This document shows positions 1 to 6,887 of a stretch of 9,708 bases of DNA, piece by piece. This stretch comes from Candidatus Latescibacterota bacterium (GTDB lineage Bacteria > Latescibacterota > 4484-107 > B68-G9). Position numbers and translations under genes: made by a program. How positions within the stretch are numbered: the first letter of the stretch is position 1; every line of letters begins with the position of its first letter. Location: positions 1 to 9,708 of the forward strand of contig DTYS01000087.1 of assembly GCA_012961755.1 (NCBI GenBank), read 5' to 3'. Under the pieces are notes generated by a model. That model did no database searches. It saw nothing but the letters and a program-made list of their open reading frames with translations, and had not been told where the DNA came from.

Positions 1-1096
1 CGAAGAGCTTGAAATCTATCCTCTCTTCTTCCGGGATTCTATCCCTGAAGTAACGGCTACCCCTGGAATGGCGGTGCAGGAAGTGGCTTATTCCCGAAAG
101 TCCCTGAAAGTGGGCCGATGTAGCTAAAAAGAGCACGGAATGCCTGGGCCTCATACGGCTTAGGACCTCCGCCACCTTAAGAAGGGCGACTATTCCGCAG
201 GCTTGATCGGCACCTACGGCCAGCCTGGGGACCACCGACATGGCGTCGTAGTATGCCTCGACCACTATGAGCCCCTCCTCCAAACCCGGCAGGTAACCAT
301 ACACGTTCCAAGTCTCCACGTTCTTCCATTCCATCTTCGCCCTGAGCCTCACGGTATATCCCCCAGACCTAGCGAGCTTCAATAACTTCCTCCCGTCCTC
401 CGCCCAGAACCTGGGGATGTCCACCGGCACCCTGAGGAACTTGTCCTCGGCCTGCTTCCTGTCCACCGTGCCCCCGGCGAAGAATATCACGGCCTTTGCC
501 CCGAGCATCCTCGCGTTTATGTAGTTACGACCACATCCGAAGTCCATAAGCACTATGCTCCCTTCCACCCTCTTCCCGTTGAGGTCCCGAAACTCCCCCT
601 TGCCCCCGTATATAAGCTCCCCGGTTACGCCTTCCTTGGGAAGGGTCGGAGTCCTCACCTCGTTCGGCCATAGACAATAAAGTGGAACCTTCTCCCCTGT
701 GGAGAGGACCTCAAGTTCAGCTCCTTCGTCCACGGGGACGGTGACCTGGAACTCCTCCACCGTCACATCCTCGAGCCCCATCTCTTCAAATCTCTCCCTT
801 ATATATTCGCAGGCCTTACGATTTCCGGGATATCCCACAGCCCTGGAGCCCCAGGATGTGAGGTCCTCCAAGGTCCTCCTCACTTCCTCTTTCCCTATGG
901 CCTTCAGCTCATTCTTTATCCCCTCAAGTTCCCCTCGTGGAAGCTCCCCGGGGGTGGCCTCCACAACCTCCACCTCCGTCCTGCCCACGAGTTTCCTGAG
1001 CACCTTCTCGGTCACCTTCCCCGGTTCGAATATCGTCACCGAGGAAAGCCAGAGCGCCAGAGCGAAGAGTCCTATGCTCCTCGTCACGTTCCTCAT
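1..1096 (-). CDS. Exported PA-M28 peptidase-like protein with degenerate metal site (C-terminus outside window)
   Basis: The frame is open from an ATG at 1096 to the left edge (365 codons visible, no stop). A good Shine-Dalgarno (GGGGAGG) sits 5 bases before the ATG, and the start lies 11 bases after the TPR gene's stop, so this is the sixth gene of the operon. Residues 1-22 look like a signal peptide or anchor. Around residues 75-115 is an M28-type N-terminal region (TSWGSRAVGYPGN, then YIRERFEEMGLE). Residues about 125-260 resemble a PA domain inserted in the peptidase fold. The M28 core begins near 275. Family enzymes bind two zinc ions through H-x-D, D-N-x-S-G and E-E motifs. Here these read YYD (282-284), GADQACG (295-301) and AHFQGL (328-333), so the first His and both Glu are absent. 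A non-catalytic binding or receptor role is inferred. The last two family ligands lie outside the window, so loss of activity is likely but not proven. Confidence 0.8.
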   Translation of the reverse strand, partial: MRNVTRSIGLFALALWLSSVTIFEPGKVTEKVLRKLVGRTEVEVVEATPGELPRGELEGIKNELKAIGKEEVRRTLEDLTSWGSRAVGYPGNRKACEYIRERFEEMGLEDVTVEEFQVTVPVDEGAELEVLSTGEKVPLYCLWPNEVRTPTLPKEGVTGELIYGGKGEFRDLNGKRVEGSIVLMDFGCGRNYINARMLGAKAVIFFAGGTVDRKQAEDKFLRVPVDIPRFWAEDGRKLLKLARSGGYTVRLRAKMEWKNVETWNVYGYLPGLEEGLIVVEAYYDAMSVVPRLAVGADQACGIVALLKVAEVLSRMRPRHSVLFLATSAHFQGLSGISHFLHRHSRGSRYFRDRIPEEERIDFKLF

Positions 1097-1107
1097 ATCG
1101 TCCTCCC

Positions 1108-1704
1108 CTAAGGTTCCCCCCTGCGCGTTGCGAGCCGGTAGAGCAGAGTTCCCGCCGCGCCGAGGACGAGCACGACCGCCCATGTAGGGACGTCCCCACG
1201 TCTTGGTCCCTCCAGGTCCCTAAGGGCGAATATCCTCCTCCACGCCCCGACACAGGCAGGATTTTCGTTCACCTCCCTAAGGTAGAACTTCAAAGCCTCG
1301 TCCTTAAGTCCTCTCTTTTCGTAGAGGAGCCCTATGTGGTAGTTAGCTTCAGGATACCAATCCGCGAGCTTCAAGGTCCTTTCTAGATACCTCAGCGCCT
1401 CCTCGTCCTTCCCCCATCTTATATACATAAGCCCGAGGTTATAGGTTAGCTTCGGATCCTCGGGCTTTATCTGCAGCGCCCGCTTGAAGGTCCCCTCAGC
1501 CTCCACATAGTCCCCCTTCAGTGAGAGGGCGACGCCGAGCCTTAGAAGAAGCTCCACATCTTCCGGTGTCCTCTTCAAGGCTTCCTTCCAGAAAGCTATG
1601 GCCTCTTTGTACCTCCGCTCGTAGAGCAAGCGGTCGCCCCGAGTTATATCTTCGGGGGATGCACCCGTAGGCCAAAGGCAGAGCGACAGAAGGATTCCTA
1701 CCAT
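1108..1704 (-). CDS. TPR-repeat protein with N-terminal export signal and C-terminal membrane anchor
   Basis: This 198-residue protein has a short hydrophobic N-terminus (2-15), then about four tetratricopeptide repeats between residues 18 and 153 (for example YKEAIAFWKEAL, YVEAEGTFKRALQIKPED, DEEALRYLERTLKL, DEALKFYLREV). One membrane segment follows at about 173-190, ending in a basic tail (RLATRRGEP). This predicts an extracytoplasmic TPR domain held by a C-terminal anchor, probably a protein-interaction scaffold for the transporter-like protein encoded just upstream. The ATG at 1704 overlaps the stop of that gene by 7 bases (ATGGTAG), which suggests translational coupling; no clear Shine-Dalgarno is visible. 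A GTG at 1737 in the same frame is an alternative start. It would add 11 residues containing R, R, K and R, giving a more normal basic signal-peptide n-region. The partner and exact role are unknown. Confidence 0.8.
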   Translation of the reverse strand: MVGILLSLCLWPTGASPEDITRGDRLLYERRYKEAIAFWKEALKRTPEDVELLLRLGVALSLKGDYVEAEGTFKRALQIKPEDPKLTYNLGLMYIRWGKDEEALRYLERTLKLADWYPEANYHIGLLYEKRGLKDEALKFYLREVNENPACVGAWRRIFALRDLEGPRRGDVPTWAVVLVLGAAGTLLYRLATRRGEP

Positions 1705-3650
1705 CCGCTTATTTCGTGACCCTGTCCGAAGAACCACTTCCAGTCTATGAAGTTGGCTATCCCTGCTGCGAAGAAGTGGCCGAGTATGAGCCCTACGAAG
1801 AACGGAAGGGCCTTCCTGTAAAGGGAGACCCCTCCCACCCTGAGGATCATGAGCTTGACCATCCAGGCCAGGAATATGGAGAACGCCGTCTCCATCACGG
1901 GCAAGGTCGATGCCACCGTGTAACCCAAGGGATGGACGGGCCACCAGACGAACCTGTACCTCATGAAGGTCATAGCGGCCATAGCGATCATGCCCACGGC
2001 GAAGAACCCGAGCCTCCTCCAGTCCGTGTCGTAAGGGTTGAGCATATCGTTGACCGAGTTTTCGTAGGGGAGGGTCGCCCCCGCCCTGAACATGAACCTC
2101 CCGTAGTTATATGCCCCGTAGCGGTACCCCAGGGAGACGGTGTACCATATGGATACAGAAAGCGCCACGAGTAAGGCCAAAACCACGGCCGTGAGCACGC
2201 CCTTTCTGTGGAGCTTTATCATATCCGCGAGCTTCGAGGTGTGGGCGGCGGCCGATACGAAGTGGGCCTTTATCTCAACTATGGCCGTATAGGAAAGGGC
2301 TATGGCCGCCATGGTAGTGGGGGAAAGAGCCTGGGTGCCAAGAATGTAGCTCGCGGTGACCTGGGGAACCTGAGGTGCCCTTATGTACACCAGTCCCCCC
2401 TCCGCGACGATCCTTGCGACGCCTATGTAGAAGATTATGGCTACGGGCACGAACACTAAGAGGAATTTGGGCTCCATCCCGAGCCTATAGAGCCATGCAT
2501 ATATGTAGACAAGCCCTAATATGAGCCCGAAGACGGCCGTCCTGTAGGAGAGTAGCTCCCTGGAGTCGTCCACACTTGGGTCCCCCTTAAAGGCCTTCCT
2601 GAGGACATCCCTTATGTGCCCCCTCGCCATCCATAACCCCCACAGCACCATGAAGACCATGGCCCCCGCGCTCTGCCATCCTATGGGGGGATGGTAGGAA
2701 CAGTATACCTTGGCCGAACCTAGGTTGAGGCCTATTCGATTGAAGATGCCCACCTGCAATACCGCCAAGAAGTAGAAGAACCATATGCCCAACAGCACGT
2801 CCAAGCTCATAAGGTAGGAAAGGCCGACTATGGGGAAGAGGAACTCCATATTGATGGTCGGAAACTCCCTTCCGAAGCTTATGCTTCCCAATACTACCCT
2901 GGAGCCGTGCATCTGCAACCTCGGGAAGAGGGGGCTGAACCAACTTCCCACCATGAATCCCACCAGAACCGCAGGGAGCGAGAACCCAGCCCAGAAGGCC
3001 TTGTTCTTGAAGAGGGATGGGAGGAGCGAGCTTTCCGTGCCTTCGGTCATTTGAACGGGAACCTGGGCCAAGGGGAATATGAGCCTCTCCTTCTCCACCC
3101 ACTGCTTCCTCAGGATGACCACGATGCAGAACAGGACCAAGAAGAGGGCAGCTATGAAGCTGAGCCACCAGAAGAGGGGGACGAACCACGCCCTCCAGGG
3201 CACGCCCCCTCCTTCGGGCAGGCCCTCAAAGAAGTACTTTGCGGCACCCATGTCCAGCACGGCCCAATTCGGGATGTACCTGAGGAGGTACTCCTCCCAA
3301 TGGTTCTCGGGGGAGGCGAAGTAGTGTGGAGCGGCGATGGTCGCTATGAGGTGGCCGGTAAGGCCGTAGGTAGGTATGGAGGCCCCCACGAGGCCCATTA
3401 TGAACACTACGATAAGCTCCGAGGTGGAAAGGGCAAATTTCCGGTTTATCAGCTTCAGAATCACGTTCAGACCTGCTACGATGACCAAGAAGAGGAAGGC
3501 CAGGGCCAAGGGCATATAATCGTCCGTTATGAGCGAGGAGTGTAGCCTGTAGATCGAGAACGGCCCCCAGATGTTGACGATGGCGACGACCGTCAAACCC
3601 ACCAAAGTCGAACGCAACGTGAGACCTCCAGTCTTCCATGAGGCTTTCAC
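1698..3650 (-). CDS. Multi-pass membrane protein, DUF6785/DUF6784-like (OPT transporter-like)
   Basis: This protein of about 650 residues has some 14-16 hydrophobic segments spread along its length, with short charged loops and no large soluble domain. A cytoplasmic-looking loop near residue 183 reads RKQWVEKERLIFPLAQVPVQ, which I recognise as typical of proteins annotated DUF6785/DUF6784. That group resembles oligopeptide/metal (OPT) transporters but has no established substrate. Other conserved-looking stretches are VGASIPTYGLTGH, ARIVAEGGLVYIRAPQ and the polar helix SYTAIVEIKAHFVSAAAHTS. By inference it is the importer of this operon, since a secreted binding-type protein and two dehydrogenases are encoded directly before it. 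The stop overlaps the TPR gene start. Three start codons stand in tandem (GTG 3656, ATG 3653, GTG 3650). The last has the best spacing from AAGGAGG, so it is used here. Family assignment is from recall of sequence character, not a profile search. Confidence 0.8.
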   Translation of the reverse strand: MKASWKTGGLTLRSTLVGLTVVAIVNIWGPFSIYRLHSSLITDDYMPLALAFLFLVIVAGLNVILKLINRKFALSTSELIVVFIMGLVGASIPTYGLTGHLIATIAAPHYFASPENHWEEYLLRYIPNWAVLDMGAAKYFFEGLPEGGGVPWRAWFVPLFWWLSFIAALFLVLFCIVVILRKQWVEKERLIFPLAQVPVQMTEGTESSLLPSLFKNKAFWAGFSLPAVLVGFMVGSWFSPLFPRLQMHGSRVVLGSISFGREFPTINMEFLFPIVGLSYLMSLDVLLGIWFFYFLAVLQVGIFNRIGLNLGSAKVYCSYHPPIGWQSAGAMVFMVLWGLWMARGHIRDVLRKAFKGDPSVDDSRELLSYRTAVFGLILGLVYIYAWLYRLGMEPKFLLVFVPVAIIFYIGVARIVAEGGLVYIRAPQVPQVTASYILGTQALSPTTMAAIALSYTAIVEIKAHFVSAAAHTSKLADMIKLHRKGVLTAVVLALLVALSVSIWYTVSLGYRYGAYNYGRFMFRAGATLPYENSVNDMLNPYDTDWRRLGFFAVGMIAMAAMTFMRYRFVWWPVHPLGYTVASTLPVMETAFSIFLAWMVKLMILRVGGVSLYRKALPFFVGLILGHFFAAGIANFIDWKWFFGQGHEISGW

Positions 3651-3662
3651 CATCACCTCCTT
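3648..3662 (-). promoter_or_regulatory. Strong Shine-Dalgarno overlapping three tandem start codons
   Basis: On the minus strand AAGGAGGTGAT, an almost full anti-16S complement, is at 3662-3652 and runs into GTG (3656), ATG (3653) and GTG (3650), all in frame. Spacing after GGAGG is 0, 2 and 5 bases respectively, so the third codon (GTG) is the best-spaced start although ATG is the stronger codon. The choice changes the protein by only one or two residues. The 58-base gap before it (3657-3714) shows no terminator or convincing promoter, so this gene probably belongs to the upstream transcript. Confidence 0.6.
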
Positions 3663-3714
3663 CCGGTTAAAGGGAAACTGCCGTCAATAGGCTCGAGCGG
3701 GATACAAGGGCAGA

Positions 3715-4665
3715 TCAGAACACCACCATAGCCTTTACCACCCCATCCTTCTTCCTGTACGCCATCTCATAAGCCCTTTGGACCTGCTCCAGGTCGAAGT
3801 GGTGGGTGATGAGGGGGGAGGGATCTATCCAACCGGAGGCTATGTAGTCCCTGGCAAGAATATATGGCTCCAAGGGGTTCCCGGCGGAGGCCAGGTGAAA
3901 CCCGGCCATCCTCAGGCCCTTCCGCAGGAACCTGTCCAAGGGGAAGGGGACGTGAGGTTCCCTCGGGACTCCGAACTGAACCAGAAGCCCACCCCTCCTC
4001 AGGGCTTCGATACATGTCTCCAGGGCCTCGGGACTTCCGGTCGCCTCCACGGCTAAGTCCACCCCGCCAAGCTCGGCGAGTGCTTCGACCGGGTCCCTCC
4101 TCGATGCATCTATCACATCGGTGGCCCCCAACTCCCTTGCGACCTTGAGCCTGTACCCTAACAGGTCCACTCCGACCACCCTCTTAGCTCCGAGCCTCCT
4201 CAGGGTCGCTGTGAAGAGCAGCCCCATCGGCCCCTGGCCCACCACGGCGACATCCTTTCCCAGGACGTCCCCTATCCCCTTGAGGGCGTGCAATACGGTG
4301 CCTAAGGGTTGTACCATAACCGAGACGTCCGGGTCCAGGTCCTCGGGGAGGGGGACGAGCTTATCTTTGGGCACGAATAGAAGTTCAGAAAGTCCGTTGG
4401 ACTTGGGGGGAAGTACGAGCACCCTCTCCCCCGGGCTGAAGCCCTCCCCTTCTACCACCCTCCCTACGCACTCATGGGCCGCCTGCCCCTCCAGGAGGGG
4501 ATACTTACCTCTGAACCTGTATCCCTCCCCACTGAACCTCGGAAGGTCGCTCCCGCAGAGGGCCACCCTCTCCATCCGCACCAGGACTTCGCCCGGAGCT
4601 CCGATGGGCTCCGGGAGGTCCTTAACTATGACCTTGAAGGGCTCGACTATCTGGGCCACCCTCAC
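3715..4665 (-). CDS. Medium-chain (MDR) zinc-type alcohol/polyol dehydrogenase, short form
   Basis: This 316-residue cytosolic NAD-dependent dehydrogenase is of the sorbitol/threonine dehydrogenase type and would oxidise a sugar, polyol or similar secondary alcohol. Visible features are the catalytic zinc residues Cys37 (LCGSD) and His64-Glu65 (AAHECVG), the Rossmann motif GQGPMG at 143-148, and Asp167 ending the second strand (VVGVD), which favours NAD over NADP. Two points are odd. The structural-zinc lobe with four cysteines, usual between residues 90 and 115, is absent, which explains a length below the usual 340-350. The third catalytic zinc position, normally Glu before Pro-Leu, is Gln119 (VQPLGTVLHA). 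The GTG start at 4665 overlaps the upstream TGA (GTGA) and follows GGAGGG by 3 bases; GTG at 4659 is an alternative. The substrate cannot be read from sequence. Pairing with a Gfo/Idh gene suggests two consecutive oxidations of one carbohydrate. Confidence 0.88.
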   Translation of the reverse strand: MRVAQIVEPFKVIVKDLPEPIGAPGEVLVRMERVALCGSDLPRFSGEGYRFRGKYPLLEGQAAHECVGRVVEGEGFSPGERVLVLPPKSNGLSELLFVPKDKLVPLPEDLDPDVSVMVQPLGTVLHALKGIGDVLGKDVAVVGQGPMGLLFTATLRRLGAKRVVGVDLLGYRLKVARELGATDVIDASRRDPVEALAELGGVDLAVEATGSPEALETCIEALRRGGLLVQFGVPREPHVPFPLDRFLRKGLRMAGFHLASAGNPLEPYILARDYIASGWIDPSPLITHHFDLEQVQRAYEMAYRKKDGVVKAMVVF

Positions 4666-5657
4666 CTTCCCTCCAAGGGAAGGACGACCTCCTGCCCAAG
4701 CTCCGCCGAACGGTACGCCGCCTCCACGACCTCCACTGCCCTCCTGCCCTCCTCCCCGGGTATGGTCACGGGCTTCCCATCCCTTATCGCCTCTACGAAC
4801 TCCCTCAGCTCCCTGCGCACGCCGGGCTCCGTGGGAAGTTCCTCGTCCCCGACGTGGACCTCCTCGCCCTCGAACTTCCTGTACCTGAGGCCTTCCCATC
4901 CCCAGAAGATGCTCCCCTTCCTACAGAATACCTTTCCCTCGTACGTACCTATAGCGGAGGACATCCCCCCGACGAGGGAGCCTATGCCGCCGTTTCTGAA
5001 CCTGAGCACGAGGTGGACCATGTCCTCGTAGTCCACCTCCCCGTGCACGTAGTTTCCTGTGAACGCCGCCACCCTTTCGACGTCCCCCATTATGTAGCAC
5101 ATGAAGTCAAGCTCGTGTACGTTCACCTCGAAGAGCACCCCCCCGACCATCTCCTTCCTCCTCCTCCAAGACACATCATCTCCACCCCAGCCCCCGCTTA
5201 TGCGTATTATGGACATCCCGAAGGGCTCCCCCAGGACCCCCGAGTCAACTATCTCCTTTATCTTGGCGAACCTGGGGATGTACCGGAGGACCTGGCCGAC
5301 CATGAGCTTCACCCCGGCCTTCCGGGCGGCCTCTATCATCCTGTCGCAGGAGGCGACGGAAAGCGCCATGGGCTTCTCGCAGAAGATGTGCTTGCCCGCC
5401 TCGGCCGAGGCCACCGCCATCTCCTCGTGCATGAAGCCCGGCGTAGCTATTATGACCGCGTCCACGTCGTCCAGGGCCAGGAGGTCCCTGTAGTCCGAGA
5501 ACGCCCTGGCCCCAAGTTCCCCGGCCAACGTCCTGGCCCTTTCCTCGTCCGAGTCCGCGCAGGTTGTAACCTTAGCTCCCTTCACCTCCTCGAGCGTGCG
5601 GGCGAGGGCCCTTCCCATGCTCCCACAACCTATCACCCCTATGCGAACCTCCTCCAT
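4662..5657 (-). CDS. Gfo/Idh/MocA-family NAD(P)-dependent oxidoreductase
   Basis: This 331-residue protein is of normal family length. The N-terminal Rossmann domain carries GCGSMG (10-15), and Asp35 (TCADSD) at the end of the second strand suggests NAD. The diagnostic EKP motif is at 94-96, with Lys95 the expected cofactor/substrate lysine. The C-terminal substrate domain has GGVLFEVNVHELD, with His181 and Asp184 matching the family's H-x-x-D catalytic pair. Members oxidise or reduce sugars, inositols and their derivatives at a ring hydroxyl; the substrate here is not evident. The ATG at 5657 follows a clear Shine-Dalgarno (AAGGAGGGG) and lies 9 bases after the stop of the CBM9-like gene, while its own TGA overlaps the GTG of the MDR dehydrogenase. 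It is therefore the second gene of the operon and probably acts in the cytosol on what the membrane protein imports. Confidence 0.93.
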   Translation of the reverse strand: MEEVRIGVIGCGSMGRALARTLEEVKGAKVTTCADSDEERARTLAGELGARAFSDYRDLLALDDVDAVIIATPGFMHEEMAVASAEAGKHIFCEKPMALSVASCDRMIEAARKAGVKLMVGQVLRYIPRFAKIKEIVDSGVLGEPFGMSIIRISGGWGGDDVSWRRRKEMVGGVLFEVNVHELDFMCYIMGDVERVAAFTGNYVHGEVDYEDMVHLVLRFRNGGIGSLVGGMSSAIGTYEGKVFCRKGSIFWGWEGLRYRKFEGEEVHVGDEELPTEPGVRRELREFVEAIRDGKPVTIPGEEGRRAVEVVEAAYRSAELGQEVVLPLEGR

Positions 5658-5666
5658 CTCCCCTCC

Positions 5667-6758
5667 TTATCCTTTCCAGACCAACCCGTCCTGCCTTATG
5701 TGCCAGCGCTCCTTTCCGTCCTCGCTTTCCAGCACGGCTTCGAACAGGCTCCAAGTAGTCCCGAGCTTCGGCGGCCACCTGTAACCTTCCACCTTGAGGT
5801 CCCCCAGGCCGAGCGCCCCCACGTCCTCAGCGAACCTGCCGTGTTCTTCCATGTACGCCCACTGTCGGTAGTAGACCATCCTCAGGGCCCATTTAGCGGC
5901 CTCCTCGGGCTTCCGCACGAACTTCTCCTTCCCCGTGCCTACGACCTTCTCCGAGAACTGGACGTATCCCCACATCTCCGGATAATGCATGTTTATCAAC
6001 CCCTGAGGGGACCAAACCCAGTTGTCCTCGGGAAGTGGCCGTCCGGTCTCCGGGTCCAGGACCTTGCGGTACCTTCCGCCCACGACCTCCAACCTCCATT
6101 CTACCCTCGAGAAGTTCACCCTCCACTGGTCCCCGGGTTGGGGAGGTCTCCTTCCCGGGGCACACTCCTTGAGCACGTCCCAGGGGAGGGCTATCTCGAC
6201 CGTCCATCCTTCGTCCCTGTCACCTGGAGTGTTCATCGTGCCCTCGACGTGGACGCCGGTCCTGAGCCCCCGTATGTCCCAGGATATCACGGGGGGACCT
6301 CCGTCCCTGTACGGCCTGACCAGAAAGAGGTCCCATTCGGTGCCCAAGGCGTTCACCTCGAGCTCGTAGTAACGGTGCGTGTCCCCGTCGGGATCTATGA
6401 AGACCTCAAAGTCGTTGTCCAGGAATATCACTGTGTCCCTGCGGGTGAGGGTGGCCCACACGTCCGGTTCCTCAAGTTCGGCTCCTACATAGAAGTACAC
6501 GTCGTCCCATAGCATCTTCGCCCTCGTGCGGAACCTGGGCCGGGGCTTGACCTCCCCCTCTATGTCCACGAAGTCCTCGGTCCAAGGGGCCATCCTCCAA
6601 GAGTGTTCGTCCAGCTTCCCATCCACCGTTATAGGCCCTTCCACCCTGTAACAGACATAGTGCCTTGGGGAAAAGGGGATCTTAGGTTCCGTGACCTTCC
6701 TGCCGTACCCTGCGCCGACCCATAGCAAGGCCAGTCCCACTGAGAAGGCGTACCTCAT
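5667..6758 (-). CDS. Secreted carbohydrate-binding CBM9-like (DOMON-type) protein
   Basis: This 363-residue protein is the first gene of the operon. Residues 1-19 (MRYAFSVGLALLWVGAGYG) form a signal peptide. The region from about 36 to 270 matches the CBM9-like beta-sandwich seen in proteins annotated carbohydrate-binding family 9-like: GPITVDGKLDEHSW near 41-54, then DDVYFYVGAELEEPDVWATL, NDFEVFIDPDGDTHRYYELEVNALG, and later GWTVEIALPWDVL and WGYVQFS. The remaining part, to 363, is a family-specific tail with another aromatic-rich stretch. CBM9 domains bind ends of glucans or xylans, but this looser family has varied ligands, so sugar binding is likely but unproven. The start at 6758 is chosen because it follows a strong Shine-Dalgarno (GGAGGGAGC) and begins the signal peptide. 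A 23-residue upstream extension would run through the promoter region and is rejected. Confidence 0.88.
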   Translation of the reverse strand: MRYAFSVGLALLWVGAGYGRKVTEPKIPFSPRHYVCYRVEGPITVDGKLDEHSWRMAPWTEDFVDIEGEVKPRPRFRTRAKMLWDDVYFYVGAELEEPDVWATLTRRDTVIFLDNDFEVFIDPDGDTHRYYELEVNALGTEWDLFLVRPYRDGGPPVISWDIRGLRTGVHVEGTMNTPGDRDEGWTVEIALPWDVLKECAPGRRPPQPGDQWRVNFSRVEWRLEVVGGRYRKVLDPETGRPLPEDNWVWSPQGLINMHYPEMWGYVQFSEKVVGTGKEKFVRKPEEAAKWALRMVYYRQWAYMEEHGRFAEDVGALGLGDLKVEGYRWPPKLGTTWSLFEAVLESEDGKERWHIRQDGLVWKG

Positions 6759-6773
6759 GCTCCCTCCTCGGTC

Positions 6774-6802
6774 TTGACAACGGGGGCAAAATTTTTTATT
6801 AT
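6774..6802 (+). promoter_or_regulatory. Sigma70-type promoter of the tRNA-Glu gene
   Basis: A consensus TTGACA at 6774-6779 is followed by 17 bases and TATTAT at 6797-6802. The predicted start is near 6809, only about 4 bases before the mature 5' end of the tRNA at 6813, so the precursor would have a very short leader. The -10 patch is nearly symmetric and overlaps the TATAAT read on the minus strand. Confidence 0.75.
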
Positions 6803-6827
6803 ACATGTAAGTGGCCCCGTCGTCCAA
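6798..6827 (-). promoter_or_regulatory. Predicted sigma70-type promoter of the CBM9-like operon, inside the tRNA locus
   Basis: On the minus strand a perfect TATAAT lies at 6803-6798, with TTGGAC at 6827-6822 (five of six matches to TTGACA if the centre is aligned loosely) 18 bases upstream. Transcription would start near 6791, giving an untranslated leader of about 32 bases that contains the Shine-Dalgarno of the gene starting at 6758. The -35 lies inside the D-arm of the tRNA gene, and the -10 shares bases with the tRNA promoter on the other strand. It is the only good promoter seen upstream of the six-gene operon. Confidence 0.6.
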
Positions 6828-6887
6828 CGGTTAGGACACAGGATTTTCGATCCTGTAATGGGGGTTCGACTCCCCCCGGGGTCACCA
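6813..6887 (+). tRNA. tRNA-Glu (anticodon UUC), CCA encoded
   Basis: The cloverleaf folds completely. The acceptor stem pairs 6813-6819 (GGCCCCG) with 6877-6883 (CGGGGTC, one G-U). The D-stem is GTCC/GGAC around 6822-6837. The anticodon stem is CAGGA/TCCTG (6839-6843 and 6851-6855) with loop TTTTCGA, placing TTC at 6846-6848. A four-base variable region follows, then a T-stem GGGGG/CCCCC with the loop TTCGACT (6860-6876). The discriminator is A at 6884 and CCA is encoded at 6885-6887. The anticodon UUC reads glutamate GAA/GAG. It is the only gene on the plus strand. Its last six bases overlap the end of aroC on the opposite strand, and no terminator is visible just downstream on the plus strand, so the transcript may run antisense into aroC. 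Confidence 0.97.

Noticed and set aside
2907..3545. A 212-codon plus-strand frame and a 200-codon minus-strand frame inside the membrane protein gene
   Set aside because: Both are low-complexity (Glu/Gly/Pro/His-rich) shadows of the membrane protein, which has clear helices and a family signature in its own frame.
3657..3714. Possible promoter (TTGACG) in the gap before the membrane protein gene
   Set aside because: At 16-18 bases downstream there is only CCGGAAGG and the ribosome site, with no AT-rich -10.
4666..4899. Extended start for the MDR dehydrogenase (78 extra residues)
   Set aside because: The extension is Gly/Arg-rich, lies wholly inside the Gfo/Idh coding region, and the GTGA overlap with a Shine-Dalgarno at 4665 explains the start.
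4854..6512. A 552-codon open frame on the plus strand opposite the Gfo/Idh and CBM9-like genes
   Set aside because: It is rich in Pro, His and Val with no family motif, crosses the junction of two well-supported minus-strand genes, and has no good ribosome site. It reflects the GC-rich codon pattern of the real genes.
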